Origin: Ceratothoa steindachneri
Lineage: Eukaryota; Arthropoda; Malacostraca; Isopoda; Cymothoidae
DNA length: 64,000 nucleotides
Assembly: GCA_963969495.1 (NCBI GenBank)
Contig: OZ018329.1
Location: forward strand, 150,782,502-150,846,501
Direction: 5' to 3'
Below the pieces are notes generated by a model. It was not told where the DNA came from, did no database searches, and saw only the letters and a program-made list of their open reading frames with translations. A program made the position numbers and the translations under genes. Shown piece by piece: positions 12,421-23,631 of the stretch (within the stretch, counting starts at the first letter, position 1; each line of letters opens with the position of its first letter).

Positions 12421-12944
12421 TGTATGATCTGAGAAGGGTTTTAAGTGTACTCGTGATGAATGAGGCTGAGACAAAGAGAGTGGAAGGCAGGCCTAATGTA
12501 AGGTCTGGAGCGATAGAAGCGAATTAGGCCACTGAAGGTGAATTGTGGGACTATGTGGATAAAATAGGGGGGACAGCACAGGTTAGGTGTGTGAGATAAA
12601 GGGACAGAGAACCTCTTCGCTTATATATCCAGTTCCCTCAGTGGGAAAGCAACTAGAAGTGATACGACTGATGATTTGATTGGAAGTCTGAATGAGGATG
12701 TAGATGCTCGTTTGAATGAAACTAGGAAGGGGATAGAGTTAGGTCTGGGGGAGTTAGAAATAGGAGTCTGATTGAAGTGCTTTTGATGGGTGCTTCTCGT
12801 GTTGATATTTTTTCAAGAATTTGAGTGAGAGTTTGAGGGTTTGTTTGCCAGGCACTGGAGTAAATGATCTGAGTGACTAGTCCAGTTGTGATTACACATG
12901 TGAGAGTCAATGATGTTAAGAAAGTGAGTGCATGGGTTGTTTCT
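12420..12944 (+). pseudogene. CR1-like ORF1 esterase-type fragment (copy D)
   Basis: Two frames carry pieces of the SGNH-esterase-like ORF1 known from CR1 elements: CLPGTGVNDLSD at about 12846-12881 and PVVITHVRVNDVKK at about 12884-12925, where the family usually shows HVGTNDV. The upstream stretch is degenerate. It is followed by an inverted-repeat insertion, and the matching endonuclease resumes at about 13980, so I treat these as one old copy. Confidence 0.5.
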
Positions 12945-13890
12945 CCGAGGTTTTGAATAATAATGGATTTTTTCTCCGAGGTTTTGAATAATAATGGAAT
13001 TTTTTTCCTTAGTTCGGTTATGACCTAGGTATATTCTAAGTTTTTATCAAAGTTATTTCTAGGAGTTTCTTTAGAGTTTGAAAAACAAAATGGTGTTCAG
13101 AAATAATAAATAAGTATCGAATGTTTTTGAATTTGTTAAAACAAAAAGGATTACAAATGGTGAAGTTCAGAAGATTTATTAAAATTTCGGCATTGCTGAT
13201 TTTTTTATTTGCTCGTATATTCGAAAGTTTTATAGAAGTTATTTCTAAAATAGATTTTCAATTTTAATCTTCATCAGGAGGAAATAGCTGCTGGCCCCTA
13301 GGAATGAGTAAGGCATAATGAAATTATTTGAGCAAATTTAGATGGAGAAAAAAAAGAATAGTGAGGATTGTTTTTTCCAAATTTGAAAAGAATTCCGATA
13401 AGTTCTTTTTAGCCTTCAGGCCTAGAAAATAAGCAGCGATGGGGAAAAATATACCAAGGGTAAATTATTAAAAGACCAGGCAATGGCTTCGCCACTTCCC
13501 CAGCTTGCGCTTCGCTACTAAGATTAAAATTTAAAATCTAAAAAAAAAAGCAGCCATGGTTAAATTTTTAGAAATTTTCTGAACTTCGCCAATTATAATA
13601 ATTTTAAAAAAGGAACTCTAAACTAAATTCTCCCCCCCTTCAAAATATCACGTTGCTAAAATATAGTTATAGATAGAAGATATATAAAAATAAATTTCCT
13701 GAACTTCACCATTTGTAATTCTTTGGGTTTTAAAAAATTCACAAAATTTCGATACTTATATTTATTTCTGAACTTCATCATTTTGTTTTTTGATATTATA
13801 AAAAAAATATTGGAAATAACTTTGATAAAATAACCTAAGTCATAACCAAACTAAAATGAAATTATTATTCAAATACTCACAAAAATTCCC
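12945..13890. mobile_element. Inverted-repeat insertion, about 950 bp
   Basis: The left arm (about 12945-13190) and the right arm (about 13680-13890) are diverged reverse complements. Shared words, in order, are TTTGAATAATAAT, GGTTATGACYTAGG, TTTATCAAAGTTATTTC, AGTATCGAA and TTACAAATGGTGAAGTTCAG. The centre (13190-13680) has no recognisable protein. A 27-bp direct duplication (TTCTCCGAGGTTTTGAAT core) lies at the left edge, 12940-13000. It could be a MITE or a snap-back; family unknown. Confidence 0.6.
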
Positions 13891-13979
13891 CTTCTTAAAT
13901 TCTAGAGTTAATGATGATGATGATACGGTACTGGAAATATTTTTTAAAATTTTAGACAAAAAGGCTGTTGCCAAATCCG

Positions 13980-14640
13980 GATAGGCTGTAGAGCATTTAA
14001 ATTATTCAATAAAGCATGATAAGGTTCAGTCTATGTGGATTGATGTGAAGATTAGTAATAATAGGATTTTACATTTCGGAGTTTTTAAAGAACTAATGTT
14101 AAAGGAAATTCGTAAAGGATTGAACGTAGATGTAGTTATTCGGATAGACTTTAATTTAAACTCTGTGGATTGGGATAATATGACAGAAGAGATGGAGCAA
14201 GTTGTAGTTTATAGAATGTTTTTGGAATAATTTTTTTTTTGTCAATTCGTTAATAAGCCAACTAACGAATAAGGAAATAGTGAATATCAAATATCTCGTT
14301 TTAATATGAGAACTGGGAAAGACAAAATTTGTGAAAATGCTACGAAAGCTCAAAATTTTCATAATTTGGGGATTATGGAAAGCTTTGAAACTAGCTAAGT
14401 TTGGTTAATTGGGTGTATAATTGAGAGGAATGAATGATTATGGGGCTGTGGAATACTTTTAAGCATGTATTAAATTTACTCCAGGAGTAATGTATCCCAA
14501 TGAGGTCTATTAGGAAAAAAAAAATAAGGTAGGGGGCAATTATAGTGGAATCAGGGAATAACTAGAAAAAAAAATCTCAGAAGAAAAGGGGATACAAAAA
14601 ATGATATCGATATGTTAGCAATATAAATCCGTTACGAGAA
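13980..14640 (+). pseudogene. CR1-like endonuclease remnant (copy D)
   Basis: HDKVQSMWIDVKISNNR and [12 protein letters not shown] match the endonuclease of copy A ([12 protein letters not shown]), followed by NSEYQISRFNMRTGK where active copies have NSDHQIVRF; the SDH catalytic motif is changed to SEY. About 14470-14600 matches the linker region of copy A (AATGTATCCCAATGAG and GGTGGAAT-like words). Many stops and frameshifts; older than copies A-C. Confidence 0.75.
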
Positions 14641-14739
14641 AATTAGATCCAATTAGAAACACGTGGATAATTAATTAGTTATGCAAAATGTATAGTCCTG
14701 ACCCTAAATACTTGTTTTGGTTCAGAGTTTACTATTAAG

Positions 14740-15010
14740 ATTTGCGAGTTTATTCCAGAAATCTCTGAAATATCAAACAACTTGGCTTCAGTTCTTATTG
14801 AAATATTTGTAACCCATAAAGACGCAGAGCACTAAATATATGTATATAGGAAAAGAAAGTAAGTCGCGAGGGTTTGACAATATATACTCAACTAACTCAA
14901 AGAATCGTAAAGAATCTATAATAGAACTATTAGTAAGCATTTTTAATTGAATCTCTAGATGAGTTTTTAGTTCCTATTGAGTTTAAATTAGCAAGAGTTA
15001 CATTACACAA
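14740..15010 (+). pseudogene. CR1-like RT palm fragment (copy D)
   Basis: SRGFDNIYSTNSKNRKESI followed by LLVSIFN corresponds to the CR1 motif KSPGPDNIxPRILK and the segment after it. Degenerate, with frameshifts. It continues copy D before a minus-strand non-LTR tail interrupts. Confidence 0.55.
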
Positions 15011-15330
15011 GATGAGACAAGTAGAACGGGAAGAGTGCAAGCACTGTAGATTGCCATTAGCAATCCCCGCACACCTGCAACGTCGAAAAGGGAACGATGG
15101 TAAGAAGAAAAGGAAGTGGGATAGAAGAACAAACAGGGAAGAGATAAGTGAAGAAAAACCTCAAGGCTTCCATTCATCTATGGATTCAGAAAAATTAAAT
15201 TGAGTAATAAAATTAAATAAAAAAATTGAAAAAAGTATATAGCAACATTCAAACAAAACAAGATATATTGTATATAGAATATTCAAACAAGAAAAAAACA
15301 TAACAAATAAAAAAATAATAGGATAATGGC

Positions 15331-15700
15331 TTATGATGAACACAAGATCCTATTAGCTTTCTTTTTGAAGGCATGTACACTATTCGATGAGCAAGTCTCT
15401 TCGTCCAAGGAATTCCAAAGATGGACAACACTTGGCAGAAAGCAACGCTGAAACTGGCTAGTACGGCATCTGATAGACTGAAAACAAAGAGGATGCCGGG
15501 CCAAAGCCTGACGAGTGTTTCTCCTTGCTACAAAGGGATTTGGCAATGAAATATACAGCGAGCGATGCGGATTCGATTGTATCTCATAGAACATGCACAT
15601 ATTGCTGATCCTCCGGCGATGTGCAAAGTCCCATTGGACATTACAGCCTCAAAGAAAGCTGGCAGTATAAGAGACTTTGAATATATTAAATCGAAAGACA
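15331..15700 (-). pseudogene. Non-LTR retrotransposon RT C-terminus
   Basis: An unbroken frame reads NVQWDFAHRRRISNMC, ALARHPLCFQSIRCRTSQF and RCFLPSVVHLWNSL, ending FKKKANRILCSS. These are the usual last motifs of ORF2 in a LINE group common in crustaceans (HRR, CRTSQF, FLPxxxxLWNSL). It lies in reverse orientation between the palm and thumb parts of CR1 copy D, so it is an insertion into that copy. Only the last 120 residues remain, as expected from 5' truncation. Confidence 0.75.
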
Positions 15701-15714
15701 GAATGTTGCCCTTG

Positions 15715-16260
15715 TACATATAAGTCGCTTGTCCGTCCGCATCTAGAATATGCGATTCAGTCCTGTCCCCCATTTCTTGTAAATGATAGAGAAAGATTGG
15801 AGAAAGTCCAGCATAGGGCCACTAAAATGATTCTAGAAGTTCTATAAATCATACGAATATAAATTAAAAGACATAGGTTTACCATCTCTAAAAACGCTTA
15901 AATTGCTGGGGGAAATTATTCAGGTTTTTAAGATTGTAAAATGCTTTCATAACATTCCGTACTTTTTTACCTCAAATAACGGTGTTACTAGAAATAATGG
16001 CTTTTAGCTGGTTCATCCTAGGCTCAATACCTAAATAGCAAGAAATTTCTTTACATTTAAGATAATAACCGCTTAGAATAACTCCCCTGCTACAGTAGTA
16101 TCTAGTGCTTTAGGTAAACATGTCAAAGGTAGGCTGGATACTTAAATTGCATAATATAAAGTTGGACATATTTGTGGCGTTCTGGCTGTTTCGAGTGATG
16201 CCAATGTAACCTTTTTGCTTATGGGTTGGCCTCAGGTGGACCCGAGGGTTTTTGCCAGTT
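15715..16260 (+). pseudogene. CR1-like RT C-terminus and 3' end (copy D)
   Basis: SLVRPHLEYAIQSCPPFLV and RLEKVQHRATKMI continue copy D after the reverse insertion. The rest is full of stops. Near the end a nested hairpin can be drawn: TGGC (16227) with GCCA (16254), and ACCC (16240) with GGGT (16246), matching the 3' architecture of the other CR1 copies. Confidence 0.7.
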
Positions 16261-16289
16261 CTTGGTACTGTAATACCAGAAATTATAGG

Positions 16290-17935
16290 TAGAGAATACG
16301 CTTTAAAATTTAAATCACTATAAATTGAAGGGAAGTTAGCATCAGAGTGCTGATGCCATCTCTGTGGCGTGGATGTGGAAGGAGTATGTGCAGTGGTTGA
16401 CGTTGTAGGAAGATTGGGTGTGGTCCTTACTGAGGCAACTGTACTGTTAAGTGCAACATTGCCCTCTTGGGCGGGAGCAGAGAATAAATGTTCATAGATA
16501 GGGTTATTTGTCTAAGAGTTTTGGGAGAGCTACAAAACGAGAAATGAGAAATTTACTCTCTCATCTGTAGATTCAAGACATCTTTCTCATATTTGTATTT
16601 TGGACATAGCCTATTATTACTGTAGTGAGGTCCCTTACAATGGAAGCAAAACACCTTACTTGTGCATACATCCTTGCGATAACCTTCACCACTACATCGG
16701 GCACATGCGTCTACCTCTCTACTGCAATGTTTTGCTACATGGCCAAAGCGCTGACATTCGTAACACTGTTGTGAGCGGTAGTGGTACTGGTCCACCTCAA
16801 CCAATACCCAGCTAGTGATACGAAGCACTGGTGGACAGGAGTGGAGGTTAAAAGTGTCGGTTGGTACGAATTATCCATCTCATCTCTCTTGTACTCTACG
16901 GACATCTGTGACACCTTGGTCCTTCAGATGTTCATGTATTTCTTTCTCTGATGACTGCCATAGTGTAGGGGTGCGAATTACACCCTTACAGTGTTATAGT
17001 GGCGGTGTGCAGTAACAGTGATTTACTTTCCTGCTAGAGACTTTAATGATCTGATCTTGGTGGCCTGGACACTAGTTTGGGCCTCCACGAGTAGAGAACT
17101 TTTTGTAGCCTTGACAATTTTTAATGTCTGGCCAACTTAGACTGGATGTCTTGATCCAGTTTAATGTTATTTACATCTGTAGCTAACTCTAATCCAGGAA
17201 ACTGGATGAGGAAGTATTTCTAAAATTAGGGAGTTGGAGCTGTGACTGCACAACTAAAATCAAAATTAGCTTGCAGTTGATGCTTTCCTGTCTCTGTCGT
17301 CCCTTTCTACGCCTCACTACTGGAATCCAAGGATTCTTAGCTATGGGCCTATTTGGACTATGAGTGGAACGTAGTACGTAAGGTTCCAGTGTTAGAACAT
17401 TTGAGTCTTTAGTGTCTTGGGTAGTAGTGGTCGGAGCAACTGCCTCAGCATTAGATTGTCGTTTGGGAACCTCCCTAAAGCCTTCATTGTCATTTTTATT
17501 TATAGTTTCAGCATGGTTGTCTGTATTGTTCTCGTATGTGGGAACCACGGTAGTGCATTCAGTTTCAGTGCTTAGTTCAGTAGGTTCTGCTGCGATATTC
17601 TGCATAGAAGTGTGTAGTGTAAACCTTTTAGGCTTGTCAGCATCAAGACCAGATGAGCGAGGAGCAACTACCTCATCTGCCTTGTCTGCTGTAGCTCGGC
17701 TATTAGTAATAGCAGGAACTGAAGGAGCATCCAAATTAAAATGCTTAAGACGGTCCAGGTTAGTCAGAGTACCTGTGCCAGAGAGATCAGCCTGAAAATG
17801 AGATTTAGGTTTTATAAGATTTTCATTGGGGGCATGGGGACCCTGTTGTGAGTGTGGGACGCAAACGTTAATCCCCGAATGCGGTAGCCCGCTCTGCAAG
17901 GGGTGAATAAGAGGCCGGCTAAACCGGATGCCACC
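16290..17935 (-). pseudogene. Non-LTR ORF1 gag-like protein
   Basis: Reads from about 17930 down. The N-terminal 230 residues (from about 17899) are Ser/Thr/Pro-rich and without a fold I recognise. After a frameshift near 17190 comes KGVIRTPTLWQSS, LKDQGVTDVRRVQER and TDTFNLHSCPP, the RRM-like part of Jockey/I-group ORF1 proteins, then three CCHC-type knuckles in 16553-16828 (CYECQRFGHVAKHC, CARCSGEGYRKDVC, CFHCKGPHYSNNRLC). ORF1 proteins of this type bind the element RNA. No matching ORF2 follows; the copy is cut near 16290 by CR1 copy D. Confidence 0.75.
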
Positions 17936-18360
17936 ATTCGAGGCAACACCTCCCGCCCAGTGCCCAAGCAGCCCATCAGCATGGCGGCTCCACCTTGGGC
18001 TTGGCGTAAAATTAATAGGCTACAGAAATGAAGAAAAGGAAGGCGAGGAGGATAAAGGTGGGGGAAGAAGCAGGTATTTAAAACTCACCGCCCCAAACCG
18101 GATCTGATGGGTGAGGGGACAACTTTCCCTCCCCCTTCAGCCCTGATCCGGGATGGTTGAGTGAGAGAAAGCTGGTCGGCATCTACCCTGTGAAATTAGA
18201 GGCCGGCCAGAGAAAGTTGTGGAAGAGATTGTAGGGAAAGTGGGGAAGCAGGGTGTCAGAAATAAGGATAAGCGGCTAAACTGGGCCGGACGGGGCGCTG
18301 AGTCCTGTCAGCACGGCGGCCAGGAAGGCAAATCGCCGCGCCCCTTACGGGGACAATAAC
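17936..18360 (-). other. Likely 5' UTR of the ORF1 element
   Basis: GC-rich compared with its neighbours, with GGCCGGCCTC-type words and no coding frame. Its position directly upstream of the minus-strand ORF1 suggests the element's 5' UTR and promoter; the edge would be near 18360 (GTTATTGTCCCCGTAAGGGG on the minus strand). Confidence 0.4.
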
Positions 18361-18374
18361 AAAAACGTTACAGA

Positions 18375-18855
18375 AACAGCAAAGAAAATTTGTAGTGTTT
18401 ATAGCCAACGTGCTATTATTACTGATCACCAAGTTTGGAAATGGTTTTCAACGTTTCGTTCTGGGGATCATTTATTTACAAATGAACCAAGGACGATTAT
18501 AAGACTTCAATAAAGATGTTTTAAGAAAACTGGTGGAATGCAAACTTATACTGTCAACAGTTGCAACGTGCATGAAAATCTTTTAAGAAAACGCCCCACT
18601 CTCGTCAACAGAAGACATGTTGTGCTTCTTCATGATATAGCAAGACAGCATTCATTGAAAATGATGCAGAAAAAATATTGTCTTAGTCTGGTTTGTTCTA
18701 CCCCATCCACCATATTCACCAGACCTTGTACCATATGATTTCCATGTTTTTTTGCTCACTACAAAATGGTCTAAATTGTAAAAGAAATTTCTAAACAAGA
18801 CAAAGTAAAAATGTTTGTGGACAACTTTTTGAACTCAAACAGGCTGAATTTTACA
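18375..18855 (+). pseudogene. mariner transposase remnant with internal deletion
   Basis: N-terminal part TDHQVWKWFSTFRSGDH, then after a deletion RKRPTLVNRRHVVLLHDIAR, which holds the second catalytic aspartate of the mariner DDD triad (usual motif LLHDNARPH), and a broken FTRPCTI segment where the third aspartate motif (SPDLAPTDYH) belongs. Lacks the first aspartate region and much of the middle. Inactive. Confidence 0.75.
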
Positions 18856-18860
18856 TTAGA

Positions 18861-19085
18861 GCAGTGGTTTTCAACCGTGCTGCTGCGGGAGCGACTCCCA
18901 AATAATTTTACAAATGCCTAAATTGCAAAATAAAAAAAATATTCAAACATTTATAAAATAATCTAGAGAAAATTGAAAGTACTTTTAAACTACTTCTCTG
19001 CATTGTGCAACTTAAAAACAACGAAAAGAGAAAGATTGGATACAGTAAAGAGGAAATGTGAGTTGCCCCAATATTAAAGAAAGAT
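18861..19085. mobile_element. hAT-type transposon end
   Basis: CAGTGGTTTTCAACCGTG at 18861 is a classic hAT terminal inverted repeat (CAGTGGTTCTCAACC type). About 220 bp of AT-rich sequence follow before CR1 copy B begins. The partner terminus and transposase are absent. Confidence 0.5.
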
Positions 19086-19089
19086 GTGA

Positions 19090-21211
19090 TACTCATCAAA
19101 TTCCCCAAGGCAGAGCCTGCAACTAGTAAATCAAGGAAACTCGATTTGAGAAGAGCAGACTTTGCAGGTCTACGCGCGGGACTGACTGACGCGAGGCTAG
19201 AAGAGTGCGAGGCTGTTGAAGACTCTTGGAACAGTTTCAAAACCACGTTCATGAGTCTTCAATCGCGTTTCATCCCTCTAAAATGCCCCCGTCGGTCCTC
19301 TGTTCAACCAAAGTGGTTTAATCGAGAAATCGGGCAACTGCTTAGGGAGAAGAGAAATGTGTACCGGCGTTCGAAGATCTCGGGTGACTTTGACGAATAC
19401 CGGAGGCTAGCCAGGGGAGTGAAGTCCAGCATAAGGGCGGCTAAGCGGTCTGAGATCCTCCGAGTGGCGAGACTCTGTAAAGAGAATTCCAAGGAGTTTT
19501 TTGGATATGTGAACAGCTGTAAACCAATCCGTCGAACGATTGGCTCTTTGAGGAATGAGGAGGGGACATTAAAGCATTCAGATGCAGAAAATGCTAACCT
19601 CCTCAACGACTACTTCTCTTCAGTGTTTACTGAAGAGTGTGGTCCCATTTCCCAGCCGACGGATTCCAACTCGGAGGAAAAGCTGGAGGCAATGGACTTC
19701 ACCGAAGGAGAAATAAAGAAAAAGATCACTGACCTAAAGACGAATAAGTCCCCTGGACCGGATGGGTTTCTATCCAAGGTGTTGAAGGAAGTGTGCGATG
19801 AAGTATCACGACATCTGTGCGCTATCTTTAACATGTCAATCTGGACTGAATGCGTTTCTAGAGACTAGCGTGAGCAAGAGGTGACTCCTATCGTCAAGAA
19901 AGGAGACCCCAGCCATCCGTCAAACTACCGACCTATCAGTCTGACTTCGATAGTCGGTAAACTCATGGAAAACATGATGGTGGACAAAATGACGTCGTAT
20001 TTAGAGTCAAACCTGCTACTGAGGAGTTCCCAGCACGGCTTCCGAAGGCAACCGTCATGCCTGACGAACCTTGTGGAATTCTGCCACTTCGTGTTCAGTG
20101 AGCACAATCAGGACAAGGCGGTGGGTGTGGTGTACTTAGACTTTCAGAAAGCCTTTGATAAGGTACCACACCGCCGCCTTCTCCGGAAAGTGCGAGCGCT
20201 GGGCATAGACGGAAAAGTAGCCGGCTGGATCGAAAACTGGCTAAGTGGCAGACGGCAACGGGTGGTGGTGAATGGACAGGCTTCTGAGTTGGTGCCCGTT
20301 ACTAGCGGGGTGCCTCAAGGTTCTGTCCTGGGACCACTACTATTCATCATCTACGTCAACGACATGGACGGTGACATGGTTGCCAAGATTTCCAAATTTG
20401 CCGACGATACCAAGCTTGGTATGAACGTTGCAAAGGATGGAAATACTGCCCGTCTGCAGGAAGATCTTGGGAAGATTGAGGAGTGGTCTGATACGTGGCA
20501 AATGCCTTTTAACGTGGGGAAATGCAAAGTAATGCATATCGGCCACAGAAACCCCCAATCTCAGTATATTTTTAAGGGCACTGCTCTTGATTCGAGTTTC
20601 ACTGAGAAGGACTTGGGTGTAACTATCACTAGCGACCTCAAGTTCTCGAAACAGTGCATCGAGGCAGAGAAGAAAGCCCAAAGGATGTTAGGCTACATAA
20701 AGCGCCAGTTTGGATACCGTAACAAGGAGATAGTACTTTGTCCGTACAACTCCCTCGTTCGCCGCACCTGGAGTATGCCGTACAATTTTGGAGTCCTTCA
20801 TTGCGAAAGGACATCGCGAGATTGGAACGCGTACAAGCCAAGGCAACCAAGCTGATTCCCTCTATCCGACATAAAAGTTATGAGGATAGACTAAGGGAAT
20901 TAGATCTGTTCTCGCTGGAAACCCGTTGACCGTGGTCAGCTCATCGAAGTTTTCAAAATACTTCGAGGGTTCGACAATGTTGACTACCGGGATATTTTCA
21001 CACCGAGTGAGAACAGAACGCGCAATCACGGCTTCAAACTTCAACTAAAGCGTTACAACCGCAATCTGTGTGGAAATTTTTTCACCTACAGCATCTGCGG
21101 TAAGTCGAAGGCACTTCCAGTGGAAGTTGTCAACAGTGAATCTGTTGACCAGTTCAAGTCAAGACTAGACAAAGTCTTGAAAAGTGGCCTTTTAGGGACG
21201 CAAAACAATTG
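19090..21211 (+). pseudogene. CR1-like ORF2 (copy B), linker to C-terminus
   Basis: Begins in the linker after the endonuclease (QPKWFNREIGQLLREKR), then RT motifs NKSPGPDGFLSKVLKE, YRPISLTSIVGKLMENM, QHGFRRQPSCLTNLVEF, YLDFQKAFDKVPHRR, TSGVPQGSVLGPLLFIIYV and an intact catalytic box KFADDTKLG at about 20393. The thumb follows ([46 protein letters not shown]). Breaks: an in-frame stop near 19866 and frameshifts near 20755 and 20925. Codon use is more GC-rich than copies A and C, so this is a different subfamily. The endonuclease is missing (5' truncation). Confidence 0.92.
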
Positions 21212-21305
21212 AGCAGCCATGTGCCCGCTCGATTGCTAGTCGAAAAGTACCCTTTTTGAATGGACCCTAAGGTCTCCTAGTGTAACCCATACAACTGTGC
21301 TACGC
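21212..21305 (+). other. 3' UTR of CR1 copy B
   Basis: Short 3' UTR with an inner hairpin GACC (21263) / GGTC (21271) and possible outer CTAG pairing at 21236 and 21277. Weaker than in copies A and C but the same arrangement. Confidence 0.4.
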
Positions 21306-21314
21306 CAACTGTAA

Positions 21315-21660
21315 AAGATTGAAAAGGTTCCAGTGATTGTAAAATGGATACCGCACGAACTCTCCACGATGAATGTACAACGGCGTGTTACTTACTGTGA
21401 GTCATTGCTTTCACGACACCTGCAAGCACCATTTGTAGGCAGGCTTGTTACCGGTGAGAAATTTTGGTTAGGGGATTACAAAACTATTTGGATCGTCTTA
21501 GGTTGACAGCAAGAGAAGAGGTTGAAAGCGATTTCGATTCATACAGATCAAAACCTAAAGAATTTTACAAGCGTGGTATTTATATGCTTGTTGACAGATG
21601 AAATGAGGTTCTAGAAAGCAATGGAAATTATGTTTATGATTAAATATTTCCATAGTTATC
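21315..21660 (+). pseudogene. mariner transposase fragments
   Basis: VKWIPHELSTMNVQRRVTYC and APFVGRLVTGEKFWL match the mariner stretch around the WVPHEL linker, which precedes the first catalytic aspartate. After a deletion, SDFDSYRSKPKEFYKRGI and NEVLESNGNYVYD match the C-terminus. The catalytic core is gone. It differs from the remnant at 18375, which keeps different parts. Confidence 0.75.
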
Positions 21661-21877
21661 TTGATCTTGATGAAAAAGGAAAGATATTTGATAGAGGGGA
21701 AAATTAATGTTGTTTAATCTTGGTGAAGAGAACATCTCTTGCTTTCTTTTTATTTTTATTTCCCTCCTCCTTTTTGCCTTCAGCGCCACCAATGAAGTCT
21801 ATTGGTGGCTGAGTCGATCATCTCGACGATCATTTCTTGCCTTTAAGTGTTTCTTCATATATATATACATATATATA
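21661..21877. other. No gene recognised; ends in TA-rich tract
   Basis: AT-rich sequence without a recognisable frame. A short TATATATACATATATATA tract at its end supplied the Helitron target. Confidence 0.4.
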
Positions 21878-22985
21878 CTAGCAGAGTTACCCGTCGTTGC
21901 CCGGGTAAAATGGGCGTTCGGAAATAAAGTAAGACGAATTTTATCTTTTTCTTTTTTTATGCTTCACAAACAATATTTTCATTCTATAAACTAAACTTAA
22001 TTTTGTTTAGCAACGCTGCAGAACTTCTTGATCCAAAATATTCTAAATTTTCCCTTGTGAAGCCTATACAAACAGATTACTTTTGCTTCCAAATCTAGAC
22101 CAATCAACATAGAGTTGACCATAAGAAAAACTTACACGGATTGGAAAATTTACTCTTCTGAATATAAATGGCAATTCTGACCCTGATGGATTTAGGGGTA
22201 ATCTGTAAATGAAGACATCCTCTCCTTTTTCACTTCCAGTAAGAATGGTTGCCTCTATGATATGTGGCATTAAATTTTTTACCACCAGCCGAGTGCCATT
22301 ACAGAGTTTTGTTGGATCCAAATTAGACTACAACATTATTTAGATTTACTACCTTCAGTTCAAGATGGTGAGGAAGTATGTCAGGGGGTTATAGCGAGCT
22401 TAGGAACTCTGTGGAAGAATCGACTATTTTAGTATGATCCGAACTTATATCGAATGACTTGAAAAGTTGTCGATTATCTGAGAGGGCAAGCAGTAGATGT
22501 TTATTGATTCTGCTGATAATGGTGTTCTTCTGAGCCAATATAGCTCTTTAACACAGCCAATTGTGGTTTTTGTATTTTTCCTGAAGATTGGGTATTAATA
22601 GAATTAATAATTATTTAGACACAACATATTTCTATTTCACCATCATTATCAAGAAGTACTTTGCCATTTCCAAGTATCAGAATGTTTTTAGCAATTTGTG
22701 CTGATAGTTGACCACCAAAGAGCTCTGCTCTCATGTTTGTGTTTAGAGACAGTGTTCTAATATTCATGTACAAAGAAGATTATTTTAATCAAACCCGGAA
22801 TTCATCTACCCTGGTTCCTTTAGGGATCACTGGAAGTGTCTGCCTGAAATCATTTTACACCAAAAGAGTGACACCTCCCATAGGAGTCTCACAATCCCTG
22901 ATCTCTCGCATTGCCCTACCTAGTGCTTCCAATGCTCCCTTATAAGCCACTTAATGAGGTGCATGAACAAACATGGTGCTTTTTC
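21878..22985 (-). mobile_element. Helitron 3' part with helicase remnant
   Basis: On the minus strand the element ends in a hairpin (TACCCG/CGGGTA, plus-strand 21888-21907), a short spacer and CTAG (21878-21881) followed by host T: the Helitron 3' signature. Upstream, minus-strand coding pieces match the Pif1-like helicase: GALEALGRAMREIRDCE, NDFRQTLPVIPKGT (a conserved helicase motif, about 22800-22855) and KLCNGTRLVVKNLMPHIIEA with GEDVFIYRLPL at 22064-22321. The frame has stops and frameshifts. The Rep nuclease half and the 5' TC end are not seen. Confidence 0.85.
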
Positions 22986-23006
22986 TTCCCCAAAATGAAT
23001 AATGTA

Positions 23007-23052
23007 GGGTAAAACTAACCCGTCTCTGCGAGGGTCTAAACCCAGCTCAAGT
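23007..23052 (-). other. 28S rRNA-like fragment, about 45 bp
   Basis: GTAGGGTAAAACTAACC and TCTAAACCCAGCTCA (plus strand) match the reverse complement of the conserved 3' part of metazoan 28S rRNA, just downstream of the sarcin-ricin region, with a few mismatches between. Sequence on either side does not continue the match, so this is not an rRNA gene. Matching was done from memory of the conserved rRNA sequence. Confidence 0.6.
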
Positions 23053-23178
23053 TCCCTTGGTCGAATAGACGGGGAAAGTTTGAAAAAGGGTATGTAGCTC
23101 CATTAGGGGGGCACTTAGAGACTTGGGACCATATCCATTGCCTTCCTCGGAAAACTTTACATAAGAATATACTTTTAG

Positions 23179-23183
<5 letters not shown>

Positions 23184-23253
<70 letters not shown>
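23184..23253. repeat. (TA)n microsatellite
   Basis: About 34 TA units. Confidence 0.97.
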
Positions 23254-23257
<4 letters not shown>

Positions 23258-23412
23258 TTATTTATATTGAAGACGACTGTGAATTCAGCGTTAATAATTT
23301 TCTTTTCGAGTCTCTCGATTTCCCTAATATTCCGCTTTTGGTCGTTGATTAACCCGAGTATAAGTTCACCAAAATTCATTACAAAAGTAGTTGATGAAAT
23401 ATTTATTGGACT

Positions 23413-23447
23413 GACGCGTTTCGATACACACCTGTATCATCATCAAA
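23413..23447 (-). ncRNA. Hammerhead-like ribozyme motif, unit 1
   Basis: Minus strand: TTTGATGAT, helix II GATAC/GTATC with loop AGGTGT, then GAAACGCGTC. This is the hammerhead core (CUGAUGA, GAAA, GUC) with C3 replaced by U and with helix III reduced to the self-complementary ACGCGT, which fits the dimeric hammerhead variants described for Penelope-like elements. Helix I pairing is weak. Confidence 0.6.
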
Positions 23448-23596
23448 GGTTGATATATATATAACTTAAGCGATTTAAGAACGGGACTTCATATACATCG
23501 TTATTTAGTTAACAAATATACGAACATACTCATAATAGGGAATTTAAAATCACCAAAATTCATTACAAAAGTAGTTGATGAAATATTTATTGGACT

Positions 23597-23631
23597 GACG
23601 CGTTTCGATACACACCTGTATCATCATCAAA
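23597..23631 (-). ncRNA. Hammerhead-like ribozyme motif, unit 2
   Basis: Same sequence as in unit 1, exactly 184 bp further on. Two copies in tandem would allow a transcript through both units to be cut to unit length. Confidence 0.6.

Noticed and set aside
17412..17795. A 127-codon plus-strand frame
   Set aside because: It is antisense to the gag-like ORF1, which has recognised zinc knuckles further along the same strand.
23007..23052. An rRNA gene
   Set aside because: The match is about 45 bp and stops abruptly on both sides.
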